A stretch of DNA of 64,000 nt from Sinotaia quadrata (taxonomy: Eukaryota > Mollusca > Gastropoda > Architaenioglossa > Viviparidae), in assembly GCA_028829895.1 (NCBI GenBank), contig CM054181.1, positions 9,509,001 through 9,573,000 of the forward strand. The letters are read 5' to 3'. The position numbers were made by a program, and so were the translations under genes. Below, piece after piece: positions 29,101 to 44,100 of this stretch (positions are counted from its first letter, which is position 1; the number at the start of each line of letters is the position of its first letter). Below the pieces are notes generated by a model. The model saw only the letters and a list, made by a program, of their open reading frames with translations. It had not been told where the DNA came from and made no database searches.

Positions 29101-32100
29101 ATCATTAAATTTATTATATTAGCTCTAATACTGACAACAGCCCAGGTGGCCTAATCAATCCTTCAAACTCTATGTCAGACCCATTCTTTGGGTTCCTTTT
29201 TTGTCTAACATAGCAACAGACAAATTAGCTGACAAACCTCGAGTTGGCAACGTTATCTTTCCCTTTGATTCATCCACATATTTCCAGCTCAGACCCCCAG
29301 CCCACTAACAGATTAACCAGAATATGGGTTTAAGATAACAAGAACATTTAATAATAATAAAAAGAAAACAATAGCATTCAATTTCTGAAAAAACAGGTCA
29401 ACCAAGACTGCTTATATACTGTCCCAATGTTAGTGATTGTTTATCCGGTTATTGTTTCATTGGTCGATTATAGATTGTGTAGTTTAGATGATGTGGTCAT
29501 CAAAATAATTTCAAGGTTTATTTTGGACAGAGTAAAAGTAATTTCTGAGCACACTTCAGGTTCAGTAAGTTCGAATAAATTCTAGTCATGTTTGAGTCAT
29601 GTGAATAAAAATAAGTTGTAGGTATATTTTGGGTTGGATAACTAAAAAAGTAGCCATATTTTGGGTCAAATTAGTAAAAATATCTTATTTTGGGTTGAGT
29701 GAATAAAATAATTTCTATCCATATCTTGGGTATTCACTTGTATTTCTTGTACCAAGACACAGAAAGAGGAGAATCAGAAAAGCAAAAAGCCACTTGGGGA
29801 CTTCAACCATTTTTGCCCAGTTGCCTTGAAAGAGACTGGAGTTCTTTATCCAGGAAGTCCAGAGACAGCAGCTCGATACCGTGAAAAAAATTACTACTTT
29901 TCTTCTACAGAAGCTCGAGAAAAGTTTCTTGCCAACCCTGAGAGCTATATGAGCAAGGACAAGCCACCAAGAGTAATGTTTTATTGTTTATCATACTTAA
30001 ATAAGAAAACACATAAAGTATAAAAATGGTATTTGCCATTAACTATAAATAATATAAATAAATAAGATAGAATATTGTACAGTTCAAAATCATTCTCATT
30101 AATTATGAATAAGAAAAAATGAGATAATATATACTTATATAATGAAATTGTAACAGTAGAAAAATGTTAGTTATTAACTCAATAATGTGCATGAATAATA
30201 AAATAAATATAAATTTAATATATATTATGAGTAAAATCAGTATTGATCATTAATCAAAATATGTATGAACAAAAGATGTTTTATTCATTTTAACATGTCA
30301 TTTAGACTTGTCATTACTTAAGATTTTAATCCTCAAAGGTTGATCATGACCAAAACTGTTATTCACTGAGAGACAGAATGTAATTGTTTGGACCCCCATA
30401 TAGTTAAGTCATTGATACATTTTTAGTTAACACAATAAATCTATAAATATACTTGCCAATGACACATCATAAAATTATTTACATTATTAAAAATCAATAG
30501 ATCTGTAAAATCAAGCAAGCAAGATCAATACAAAATTCTATGAAGTTGTAAGCTGTTAATAGGTTGTTTACACTTGCAAAAATCCTATAGATGCCTGAGT
30601 GTTTTTTTTTTATATATATATAACATTTATGATATTTTTAAATATAGAAAACCATCAGTCATGCATAAAATATACTTAATTATTTTGCACTGGTACAGAA
30701 ATAGAACACTAACAGTTTGAGTGTTGCATAATATATTTTATACATACAATATATGACTGAGATGGTTTTTAAAGACATAAAAAATCCATTTCATGTATAA
30801 GATTTATGCAGTTATTTGACACAGAAATAGAACACTACAGAACGAATGTTGCAAAATATGTATATTGTATAAATGACAGGGTTTTTTGTTTTTGTTTTCA
30901 CTAGACACCTCCACTTCGACTACTAATTCTTGGGCCACGGGGCTCCGGCAAATCTATGCATGCACGCCATCTAGCAGACAAGTTGGGAATATTTCACATC
31001 ATGTTTAAAGAACGGCTTCAGGAACTTATTATTTCAAAAACAAAGAAAAAAATTGGCCCAGAATATGAGGATGAGAAAGAGGAAGAAGAGTAAGCTGCTT
31101 TGGTCTCAATTTTTGAAAAATTCTTTAAAGTTTAGTTTCAGATTTTAGATTAATAAAGTAATAATGTTGAAGATTTTATTAGGACTTTCAATCAGTTCAA
31201 ATTACTAAGCACTTTACAGTTGACAGTCCAATGTCAGGGTGTAGATTAGGATGTGAGTGCGGAAACCAGCAGGGTGGGACTTAGATTCTGATCACCAGAC
31301 ACAAGGATGCCATTACCTAGAGCTCTTGCCCACCCAGTTCCCAAATATATTTAATAAGTTATTAAATATTATTATTTTATAGGAATATTATTTTAATAAT
31401 GTACTAATTATTATTATAATTATAATTATTATTATAATTATAGGAACATGTTTAAATAAGTCACTAAATATTAGTATTTTATAGGAATATTTGGTAAGTT
31501 ACTAAATATTAGTATTTTATAGGAATATGATTTAATAAGTTACTAAGTATAATTACTTTACAGGAATATATTCAATACAAAATATTATTTTTGGAAGAGA
31601 ATATTTGTCTGCTGACAAGAAATGAGTATTTACACTCATCTATGGCGTTTGAAACATTGAATATTCAGAGCATTGTATTTTGAGGATTTTGCGTTTTGAA
31701 AATGTATTTTTATAACATTGAATCATGAGATCTATCTGAACAATTAATATTATTTAGTACTACTTGACCATTGCAAGGGTAGTCAAGGAGTTCTGTTCTG
31801 TTGTTATATGGAGCTTCACTCTTCTTTACTAAGGCTGCAAAAAATATTCTTCATACTTAATGTTAGCAAAGGACTGGGTGACAAACTTTAAAAATAAATT
31901 CTCACTTTGCAGCATCTTTTCTAAGTATATTATCAGTGGACTGGGTGCCAAAACTTTCTTGTAAATTCACACTTTTTAGCATCTTTTCTAAGCATGACTA
32001 TTGTAGCTGAATGCTCAAGTAAGTAAACTTATTTTATGTTAAATATTTCATATTCCTGCTTTTACAAGGTTACCATATTTTTTTTTTGTTAGCATGCCAA

Positions 32101-35100
32101 GAACAAACTCCATCTAATTTTACCATATTTCTTGTTATTAGACCAGAATCAGACCCAGAAGATATAGAAAATACAAGCAATGTTGAAAAGGAAGCCATTC
32201 CAGATGAAACGAAAGAGGAGAAGAAGCTTGAGGTATTTAACAATGGCAGGGACATTTTTGTTGTTGTTATTTTTTCTTTTATTTCACATTTCATATGTTT
32301 CAAATAAATACCCACATCTTTTCATTGGCGATAGGCCTTAAACCATCAAAATTTCATTGGTTTTGCTCATAGATATATTTATAGAAAAGTGTCTGTTAGT
32401 GGTTGATCCTTGCCTGGGAGAAAGAGGGGAACAAGTTGGAGGCAGAGACCTAGAGAAAGAAATGGGCTCATTTAGTTAGTTCAAATATTTTAGATTTGAA
32501 ACTCAGATCTTATGTCTACATCCACCAGTTTCTGATAGTGATTAACTTCTTTCTCTCTCTCTTTGAAATGCACAACAACCATCCAGTTTTAAGTCCACTA
32601 AATCAAACCTATTGAGTGTGAAATATCCAAAAGAATAACATATAGACAAACACTGCTATAGTTATTTGCATGTCACTGCAAGCCGACAAAGAATAACATA
32701 TAGACAAACACTGCTATAGTTATTTGCATGTCACTGCAAGCCGACAAGCATTGCTATAGTTCTTTGCATGTCACTGCAAGCTGACAATTAGACAAGCACT
32801 GCTATAGTTCTTTGCAGATGTCTTTGATGAAAGAGATATATATAATTGCTACTATTGTTGTTCACTACAGATGTCTGTGATGACAGAGAGATAGATAATC
32901 ACTACTATTGTTTGCAGATATCTATGTTGATAGAGAGATAGATAATCACTCCTATAGTTGTTTGCAGATGTCTGTGATGACAGAGAGATAGATAATCACT
33001 ACTATAGTTGTTTGCAGATGTCTGTGATGACAGAGAGATAGATAATCACTACTATAGTTGTTTGCAGATGTCTGTGATGACAGAGAGATAGATAATCACT
33101 ACTATAGTTGTTTGCAGATGTCTGTGATGACAGAGAGATAGATAATCACTACTATAGTTGTTTGCAGATGTCTGTGATGACAGAGAGATAGATAATCACT
33201 ACTATAGTTGTTTGCAGATGTCTATGATGACAGTGAGATAGATAATCACTACTATAGTTGTTTGCAGATATTGCTGATGGTAGACAGAGAGGTAAGCACA
33301 TAATTTGTAGTAATTTGCATGTGTCAGTGCTGGCAATTGAATTTATTTCATTTACTGTTAAAATGTTATAGGACATTTGATGGAATCTGAGAGTTCATCT
33401 ACAGTCCACTGTTCTTGTATGCCACACACATAGGAAGTAACAATGCAGCCTTTTAGGGCATGTTGATGTATATATATCATTTCTTTAACATTTGACTCAT
33501 GCTAGTTGCTTTCTTTATCTGTTTTATGTACTGTGAAGTTGAGCGCATGCTTCACACGGTAAACTGGTGGGATTTTGTGGTTTTATCTGCTCTGAAATAT
33601 TTAAATATTCCATTTACTAAGTCACAATAATTGGAATTGTAATATCCTCTGTGGTATAACTTTTGTGCTTTGGTTACCCATTGTGTGCTGCTTATCCATT
33701 GTGAATTAGTTATCCTCATTGTTTATTAGTTATCCATTGTGAATTAGTTATCCTCATTGTGTGTTAGTTATCCATTGTGAATTAGTTATCCTCATTGTTT
33801 ATTAGTTATCCATTGTGAATTAGTTATCCTCATTGTTTATTAGTTATCCATTGTGAATTAGTTATCCTCATTGTGTGTTAGTTAACTTATTGTGAATTAG
33901 TTACCCATCGTGAGTTGGTAATCCCCATTGTGTTAGTTTACTCACTGTGAATTAGTTATCCTCACTGCATGTTAGTTACCCATCTTTAGTTGGTAATCCC
34001 CGTTGTGTATTAGTTACCTATTGTGAGTTTGTTAACGCTCCTTGCATGTTTGTTATGTGCTACGATTTAGTTATCCCTGTAGTCTGCTTATTACCCATTC
34101 TGACTTAGTTCTCTCATGTTTGTGTTATGTACCCTTAGTGAGTTAGCCCTTATAATGGATGTCTCAGAGTAATCTCTCACTGGAATGTTTCTTCAGACAG
34201 TAGATTCAGAAAGCAAGACAGAGGGTTTAGATGAAGAAATGGAGGTGGAGATGACAGAAGATGAAGAAATGATAAAAGCCAGTCTGGAGAACAATGATTC
34301 TTTGCCACCAGAAGTTCTGGATAACATTGTACCACAGTGGTGGCTTAAAGAACCATTCAAGTAAGTGTAGAAAATTCTTACAGTTTTATTTTTAATCAAT
34401 TGAAGTGATGTTTCAGATCACAATCATACACCTTGTTAGTGTCATTTTCTTTGACCTTCTGCATTGTTGACACAGTCAGGGATTATTGTGTTTGTGCCAC
34501 TCCTAAACAAAGCTCTCTGGTCCGACTAGGCCCAGTAGAGGTTGCTTATTATATCGTATAGAGCATTGTGGGTGATAGATCAGATAGATTCTGCCATTAA
34601 TCTATTCAGGCCTTTTTATTCCTTTCCACAAACCTTTGGCCTTCAGATTAGAAAAAGATCAATGCATTATCTCAGGAAATCATTTATCTCCTGAAGAAAA
34701 ATTCTATAGAAGGAGTGAGAGAAAACACATTTCCAGACTTTATCACTGTTTCCTGGTGTCAAAGCAGTCCAGAAAATGGACACCATCATAGACTTAAACA
34801 TTGAATAAATTTGTTCCATCTCATTTGTGAAAGGAATCATTTTGAATTATTTTCAAACACTATTATTGCAGGAGATCCTCCAGGTTCCTAGAAACCTGCA
34901 GAAAACATACCAAATCAAAACAAGGTTACCTTGCAGATCTCAGATAACTTCCATTTAGCATTAGGGAAAGCCAAATCATCAGCGCTTTGTTAGACAAACA
35001 CTAGTCCAACACATTCTGCTGTGATGTGCAGTTAAGATCATAGTTCTAAAACTGCAACACAGTCCAGGATGAGTGAATATTGTAATAAATAGATCTCGGC

Positions 35101-38100
35101 ACAGATTGCATACAGACTTGTTTGGCACAGATGGCATATAGACATGCTGGGCACAGATTGCAAAAAGACATTTTTGGCACAGATTGTATATTGACCTGTT
35201 TGGCACAGATGGCATATAAACCAGTTAGTTCAGATTTCATATAGGTTTGTTTGGCCTAGATTGAATGCATAATACCTGTGGGTTCTAGATTTAATTTCCA
35301 GGTCAAACCACTTTATCAATCAGCTGGATCAGCTTGCTTATGTGCACCTTTTTTTCCAGTCATATTAGAATAATTTCTGACTTTATGATATATTTATGTA
35401 CATATAATTACTGACATAAATATCTAGTTCTATGCACATAATTACCAATCTAGTGACATAATTGTTTACACATATCATAATTGCTGACAGCTGTATGCAC
35501 ATTTCATAATTACTGACCTGGTGACGTAAATGTATGCACATATCTTAATTAGTGACATGGCGATGTAGTTGCATTGCATGTCATAATTACTGACTTTACA
35601 ATATAGTTGTTATATATCATATTTACTGACATTGTGAATGGCTTACATCTTTCATCAAACAGTTGTTGCTGACCTTGACAGAAAAACTTCATTCATCATT
35701 CAACTTGTTAAATTTCTCTTACAAAATTACAACGCCCTGGATAATTTCTGTGGTCATTTTCAGGTCAACAGGATTTATTCTTGAGGGTTTCCCACGCACT
35801 TCAGAGGAAGCACAATATCTCTCTAGTGTCGGATTGTTCCCAGATGCAGTGCTGCTTATGACTGTAAGAGATGAGGATGTCGTTGGGCGCTTGCTCCCTC
35901 CAAAACTTGATAAGTGGAAAGTGAAGCGTGATAAACGTTTGGCCAAATTACAACGAAGAAAAGAAAAAGCGAAAAAGAAAAGGGTTTGTATTATTTTGCA
36001 AGATAATAGTGAAATAATGCAGGCAATCCTTGGAGTCATACTTTTAAAATGTCATTTACATCGTATACTTTTGTTAGACATTATTTATTCATTATGACTT
36101 TGTTAAACATGCCTTTCTTTCTTACACTTTGTATGGTGCATGTCTTGTAAATCATACTGGAGTTGTGTTGGCAACATGCCAGTAGGTAAATAGTTATATT
36201 GGAAACATATTAGATAAATAGTTCTGCTGGCAACATGTCAGTAGGTAAATGGTTGTGCTGGCAACATATCAGTAGGTAAATGGTTGTGCTGGCAACATAT
36301 CAGTAGGTAAATGGTTGTGCTGGCAAACATATTAGATAAATAGTTCTGTTGGCAACATATCAGTAGGTAAATGGTTGTGTTGGCAAACATATTAGATAAA
36401 TAGTTCTGTTGGCAACATATCAGTAGGTAAATGGTTGTGCTGGCAACATATCAGTAGATAAATAGTTGTGCTGGCAAACATTTTAGATAAATAGTTGTGC
36501 TGGCAAACATTTTAGATAAATAGTTGTGTTGGCAACATGTCAGTAGATAAATAATTGTCATTATTCTGCTATATAATGCCATTCAATCTTGAAATTTTCA
36601 GGAGGAAAAAATACAGAAGAGACGTGAAGAGCTCCTGAAAGAACGTGAAGAGAGGCGTGCTGAACAAGCAGTGAGTTGAGAGTTTTTATTCTATATCTTG
36701 CTTCATATATTCATTTTAAAGCTTTGTCGCATCATTTACAAAATAGTGTTTGTCTTTCAATATGTAAGCAGATGTTTTTGCAATTTATAAATCTGTATAG
36801 AACTGATGTGCAGAGTGAAGTACATAAACTTTGTTTCTAAAGGATAGCTTACACCTGTATGAATGATATATAGTCAAATTAGTGTTAATATATTACCACT
36901 TTGTAAAGTGTTGATGTTTTATCATGCACACACAGTATAAAGATTAAATGACTTTGAGTTAAATTAGTGTCACCTCTTTGTAAAGTGATGATGTTAATAG
37001 TGTGCACAGCATAGTAATACAGATTAAATGATTTAGTTTATATAGTGCTTACATTAATTAGTATTGTCTTTGAGAGAGATGAGAATATGTGAGAGAAGTA
37101 TGCATAATAAGATACCAATTTCAGGCAGAAAAAGCAGCGAAGGGAGAGGATTCTGATGAGGAAGCGGCAGAAGAAGGGGAGGAGGAAGAAGGGGAAGAGG
37201 AGGAGGAAGAAAATATTGAGGATATCCTTGCAGAAGAGTTTGAGGTTAGTAGCTGACAGTTACAATGAATGAGGAATGTATAATTTATCCACTTTATGTG
37301 CTTTGTTTTAAGAATGAATGTGCTTTTTGTTGTCTTATGTACTTTGTTTTATCTGACAATTAACTTTGTTGTCTAGCTTGGTGTATTTTGCTGTCTGATT
37401 TAAGTAAATTGTTTGTTTTAATGTACTTTGTTTTATCTGACAATATACTTTGTAGTCTAGCTTGGTGTATTTTGCTGTCTGATTTAAGTAATTTTTTATT
37501 TTAATGTACTTTGTTGCTATCTTGATGTGCTTTGTTGTCTAAGATGTACTTTGACTTGATGCACTTTGTTGTTTGATTTAATTTACTTGGATATCTAATT
37601 TAAGTATTTTGTTTGATGTAATGTATTTTGTTGCTAAATTGATATACTTTGTTGTCTGACTTGACACACTTTGTTGTTTGATGTAATGTATTTTGTTGCT
37701 AAATTGATATACTTTGTTGTCGCACTTGACACACTTTTTGATGTAATGTATTGTGTTGCTAAATTGATATACTTTGTTGTCTGACTTGACACACTTTGTT
37801 GTTTGATGTAATGTATTGTGTTGCTAAATTGATATACTTTGTTGTCTGACTCGTACTTTTTTGTCTAATATATGTACTTTGTTATCTGATTCGAAGTAAT
37901 TTGTCTGCCTTGATTTACTTTATTGTCTGATTTGTTGTACTTTGTTGTCTGATTTGAAGTAATTTTTGTCTGATTTGAAGTAATTTCTTGACTAGCTTGA
38001 TATACTTTGTTTTCATATTTGATGTATTTTATTGTCTAACTTTGACTGTTTTTGCTGACTAGATGTAATTTGTTGTATGACTTAAGTATTCTGTTGTCTG

Positions 38101-41100
38101 ATGATGTATCTTATTTGAATTATTGTACTTTGATTTAGTATACTTTGTTGCCTGATTTAAATAATTAGTTTGATTTATTATAGCTTGTTGCTGAATTTTT
38201 TTTTTTATGGTCTGAATTGATGCACTTTGTTGTCTAGCTTGATATAATTTGTTGTCTGAATTGATGCACTTTGTTGTCTAGCTTGATATAATTTGTTGTC
38301 TGAATTGATGCACTTTGTTGTCTAACTTGATATAATTTGTTGTCTGAATTGATGCACTTTGTTGTCTAGCTTGATATAATTTGTTGTCTGAATTGATGCA
38401 CTTTGTTGTCTAGCTTTATAATTTGTTGTCTGAATTGATGCACTTTGTTGTCTAGCTTGATATAATTTGTTGTCTGAATTGATGCACTTTGTTTTCTAGC
38501 TTGATATAATTTGTTGTCTGAAAAGATGCACTTTGTTGTCTAGCTTTATAATTTGTTGTCTGAATTGATGCACTTTGTTGTCTAGCTTTATAGTTTGTTG
38601 TATGAATTGATGCACTTTGTTGTCTAGCTTGATATAATTTGTTGTCTGAATTGATGCACTTTGTTGTCTAGCTTGATATAATTTGTTGTCTAAATTGATG
38701 CACTTTGTTGTCTAGCTTGATATAATTTGTTGTCTGAATTGATGCACTTTGTTGTCTAGCTTTATAATTTGTTGTATGAATTGATGCACTTTGTTGTCTA
38801 GCTTGATATAATTTGTTGTCTAAATTGATGCACTTTGTTGTAAGACTGGATATTCATTGTTTTTTAAAAAAATTCTTTGCTTTTTTATCTGACTTTTGTT
38901 TATTCTTCATGGAATTAATATTTTTTTGACTTTGTGAGCGTTTATTTATTTTATGCATAATTTTGTTTGTTTTATTTATAAAACATTGTGTAAATCAAAG
39001 CACTGTCTAAAGGAAAATAAAATGTTGCGTGTACAACCACTGACCCTTGTATAATACCATGTCTTAAAACAAATAATTCAAAAATGTGTTTTAAAATAGT
39101 TAGACATATTTCCATAACACTGTGAATGACACATTTTAAAAGAGACAGTTATTTCCAGGTTGTATACTTTTGCCTAAAACTGTATGATTCATTTTTAAAC
39201 AGTTAGATGTTTTCAACTTTTGGCCATTGCGCAACACCATGTATAGTGCATCATAAAAGAAATATTTCCAGCTTGTGCTCTTGACTTCAAAGAAATATTC
39301 CCATCTTAGGACTATTGTGCAACACCATGCGTGTGTGTGTATATATACATATATCTATATATATAAAGCAAAATGGTTAACAAATGTACAGATTAGCAAT
39401 TTAATGGGACTGCTGAAATAAACCGAAGGTTACTTTAAAGTGACCAAGTAATGAGAGAAATCTTTGGGGACTGTAAGGTTTACTTATTGTGAAAGCAACC
39501 ATCTTGTAATGAGGGAAATGTTTTTCTTTTGACAGGAAGAAGAGGAAGAGGAAGATGTGGAAGAGGAATTAGAAGAAGATGCTGTAGAAAGAATGCGTAA
39601 TGAAATGAATGATGTGTTTGATGATGATACAAATAAACTGGAAGCTATAAAGGTCAGGATTTTAAAAAAAATGATTCTAAGTTCCTATTTTAGAATTGTA
39701 TATTAATTTATTAGATTAGAATGTCATAAGAACTGTGTATTAATTTTTTAGGTTTGACAGTATCATAATTGTGCATTAATTTATTAGATTAGACAGTTAT
39801 AAGAATTGTGTATTAATTTATTAGATTAGAATGTCATAAGAACTGTGTATTAATTTTTTAGGTTTGACAGTATCATAATTGTGCATTAATTTATTAGATT
39901 AGACAGTTATAAGAATTGTGCATTAATTTATTAGATTAGACACTTTATAAGAATTGTGTATTATACTATTAATTTATCAGATTTGACGGTCATAGGAATT
40001 TTGCATTAATTTCCATAGATTAGTCATGCATGTAGATAATGTCAACTGAAAAGGATTGGGATTATTCAGTTGTGCATGTAGAGAATGTCAACTGAAAAGG
40101 ATAGAGATTGTTCAGTCATGCATGTAGAGAATGTCAACTGAAAAGGATTGAGATTGTTCAGTCATGCATGTAGAGAATGTCAACTGAAAAGGATTGAGAT
40201 TGTTCAGTTGTGCATGTGGAGGTCAGCATTAAAAAAGAATCATAATGCACATATCTTGAGAAAAGACAAAATAAGTGATTTGTAAACAAATTATTGTTAT
40301 AATGGCTGTAAATGATTGGAAATGCATTATTATTATAATGACTGAAATACATATTTTTAATTACTTGTATTTGTGTTTGTTAGGACTAATTTATTTGAGA
40401 AGTTTGCTACTTTTTCAGAGCATTTTCTTGTTTTTGTCATTTAGGAAACCTTGGATGAGATGCTCGTGCCCAAACTTGAGATTCCAGCTGGCCGCAAACC
40501 TCATATTGTCCGCTATATCATTAAGAAAAAGCTAAAGCCTTATGTTGATTTCCGGGCTTCTCTTTTTGAACGGGTGTATCCCATCAATGAGTCATTGGCC
40601 TACAAAATGATCCAAACAGGGTACAAGCAACCAAGTCGCTTTGCAAAATGGTGTCCAGTGAAGGTAGGTACTTAATTTTCTTGTTCTTTTTCTAATGGAA
40701 TCCTGGATTTCTTGTCAAAAACATTAATTTTCATGTTCTTGTTTTCTAATGGGTCCCTGGATTTCTTGCTAGGTCATTCATTTTCACCTTCTTTTATCTA
40801 ATGGATTCCTGGATTTCTTGCTAGATCAATCATTTTCATTTAATGATACAGCATCTATCAGTCTGTCATCACCAAAAAATATTCATTATATAAAGCTAGA
40901 AAAGAAACAAACTGTTGTTCAATAGGATCAATCATTGCATGTGTTTTATTTTAACTTTAGATTTTTTTATTTAATTAAACACCAATCAAATTAGACTTCT
41001 CATGTACTTACATGACAGTTATTTCTTTGTAAACCACATTTTTAGTGATGTTAAATTGTTACCATTCACTAGTTTTCTGTTTAGATCAATCAATAATTTT

Positions 41101-44100
41101 AATTTTGATGTCCTACAAGACCGTTGAACCCTTCCTTGATAAATGACCATAGCTTAAAACAGATTGAGGGAGTTATATCCCATCCTAATTGAACTGTGCA
41201 CTAAAACATATCCAGTAACATCACTCTGATATAAGACTGTATGAGTTGTCATGGCCTCCATTAGAAATGGGGTAAACCTGGTTGAACAATAATATCTTTA
41301 CTATTTGGATTCTGATCCAGTAAATGCACATGTCAACTTCAGATGCAATGGAGGATCTAACGCTTTATGTTGTAGGATAATAGAGTAGTCTGTTTTCTAC
41401 ACCCACTAGAAGTATTATGTGCAGAAGGTGCGACCTGAACACTGACAGGTAGAAACATTTTCTTTCATTAGAGATGAACTATCACTATCCAGAGATAAAA
41501 AAATTTCAGACAGAAAAGATTACTACATTTCTCAAATGTTTGCATGTACTATTGTCAAGCACAGAGCATACCATATTTTATTATAGTTATGTAATACCTT
41601 TGAATAAGGTAATAATAATACCTTTAAACAAATATACTTTAGATGAATGGAAATTGTCATGCATAATATTGCAGCATTCCTAAAAGGTACGCTATTGTTC
41701 TGGATGTGTACATATTCATTTAGTAAACTGTTCAGTATAGTGGATATGTACACATCCATTTGGTAAACTGTTTAGTTTCTTATGTAGTGGATATATACAC
41801 ATCCATTTAGTAAACTGTTTAGTTTCTTATGTAGTGGATGTGTACACATCCATTTAGTAAACTGTTCAATGTCTTAAATAGTGGATGCGTAAGTTCCTTT
41901 AGAAAACTATTAAAAGTCTTATGCAGTGGGCATGTACACATATTTAGTAAACTGTTCACTGTCTTATACAGGGTGTTTGTACACATTCATTTAGTGAACT
42001 GTTCAATGTCTTATTTATAATGTGTCATCATTTAGTCTGGCAGTGAACATTGTCAGCACAGTCATATAATTTTTGAAGTTAATATTCGTGCACTCATCTT
42101 TGCATACTAGAAATAGTTTTTTCCTCCAAGCACTTTTGATTCTAAAAGTTACAATTGCTTTCATGTATATTAATTGATAATTGTAATTTTTCTTTTCTTA
42201 GAGTTTCTTTTTCAATTTATTTTCTTTGCAGCTACTTGAAGGGGACTGCATCCAGCCTATGACAGGTCCTGGTTATAAGAGTTATCCATGTCTCTACCGC
42301 CAGCATATTTACTTTCTCAGTACACCTGGTGCACGTGAATCTTTCCGAAAAGATCCTGTGACATATCTGAAGCAGCCCAACCCTAAACCTGTTGTTCCTA
42401 TCCGTATGGCAATAATTGGCCCACCAAAATCAGGCAAAACTACAAGTATGTTGAAGTCTGTTTAAATATAGCATCATTGACAGTCATCGGGCAGAAATTG
42501 TTTTTTTTTTCCCTTAAACCTTATCTTTATTGAAAGCCATTTTACTCTAAACCTTTGTCTTTTAACAGAGACCAAATTTCTCTGAAATATTGTCTTTAAC
42601 AAATATTGTTTTCTCAAAAACCTTTGTCTTTTACAGAGAATGATTTTTCTAAAACCATTTTTGTAATAGAGATTGTTTTATCTCTAAGACCTTGTCTTTA
42701 ATAAAGGCTGTTTTTTTTCTTTAAAATAGAGCATAGACCTTTGGTTACTAGGGGTTTGTCTTTATTTAAAAAAACAACAAATGGATGTGTAAGTGGAGTG
42801 TGTATATGTTTGCATGAGTGTGTGTGTAAGTGTGCATAATTCATTAATTGTATGTATTTGTGTGTGGTGCAAGATGGTAAATGGATCTTAACTCAGTGCC
42901 AACATCACCTGTGCTAGTAATTAAGCAGAAATCATGAATCCAGGCTGTGGAAATAAATAAATAGCCAGATTATTTATTTTTCCTGTGGATGGTGATTACA
43001 ATTAACCATCCCCATGGCTAAAATTTCTATTGTGAGTCTACTTCAGTTGTACTTGGTCCTTGAATGAGCTGCCATAATCAAGTGGAATATTGTGCAAACT
43101 CGTGTTTTGTTCTTTCATAGTATTCTTATTTATTACTGTTTTTATAAGTGCTCTTATTTATTACTGTTCTTTATAAGTGTTCTTACTGAATACTTTCTTT
43201 TAATAACTGTTCTTATTTATTACTGTTCTTTATAATGTGGCCAAGGGAAACGTTTTTAAAAAAAAATTATTTATGTTAACAACCAGAGACAGATTTGACA
43301 CTGACAGCATGGTTCTTGTCTTGCTGCAGTTGCCACACGGTTCGTAGAAGACTTTGGAGTGGTGCGACTTTCAATTGGTGAAGCCATGAGAACAGTTTTA
43401 CAGACACAACCCAACACAGAGCTGGTGCAAAACATGAATACATTTCTGCTAAAGGGATTGGTTGTACCAGATGAGCTGCAAGTGGCAGCACTAGAAGTGT
43501 GCATGCTGGACATGCATTGTCACACACGGGGGTGAGTTGACTCTATTGATTACTGGACAATCAGTCACGTGGTGTGAGTTGACTCTATTGATTACTGGAC
43601 AATCAGTCACGTGGTGTGAGTTGACTCTATTGATTACAGGACAATCAGTCACGTGGTGTGAGTTGACTCTATTGATTACTGGACAATCAGTCACGTGGTG
43701 TATTGAATCAAGTGAGGCTAAAGTGGATAGCAGTAGTGAGGACCAAGTGGTATTGCAAGTGCCTCTGGAGGAGTAGTGGTGTTGAGGAGTATAATATATT
43801 ATAGTGAGGTTTGGAGAGATAATGGTGTTGAGGAGTATAATATATTATAGTGAGGTTTGGAGAGATAGTGGTGTTGAGGAGTATAATGTATTACAGTGAA
43901 GTTTGGAGAGATAGTGGTGTTGAGGAGTATAGTATATTATAATGAGGTTTGGAGAGATAGTGGTGTTGAGGAGTATAATGTATTACAGTGAAGTTTGGAG
44001 AGATAGTGATGTTGAGGAGTATAATGTATTACAGTGAGGTTTGGAGAGATAGTGCTGTTGAAGAGTATAATGTATTACAGTGAGGTTTGGAGAGATAGTG

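Noticed and set aside
43537..43776. Plus-strand open frame after exon v
   Set aside because: It is the 42-bp donor repeat translated; the frame differs from that of AK9 and repeats exactly with the DNA unit.
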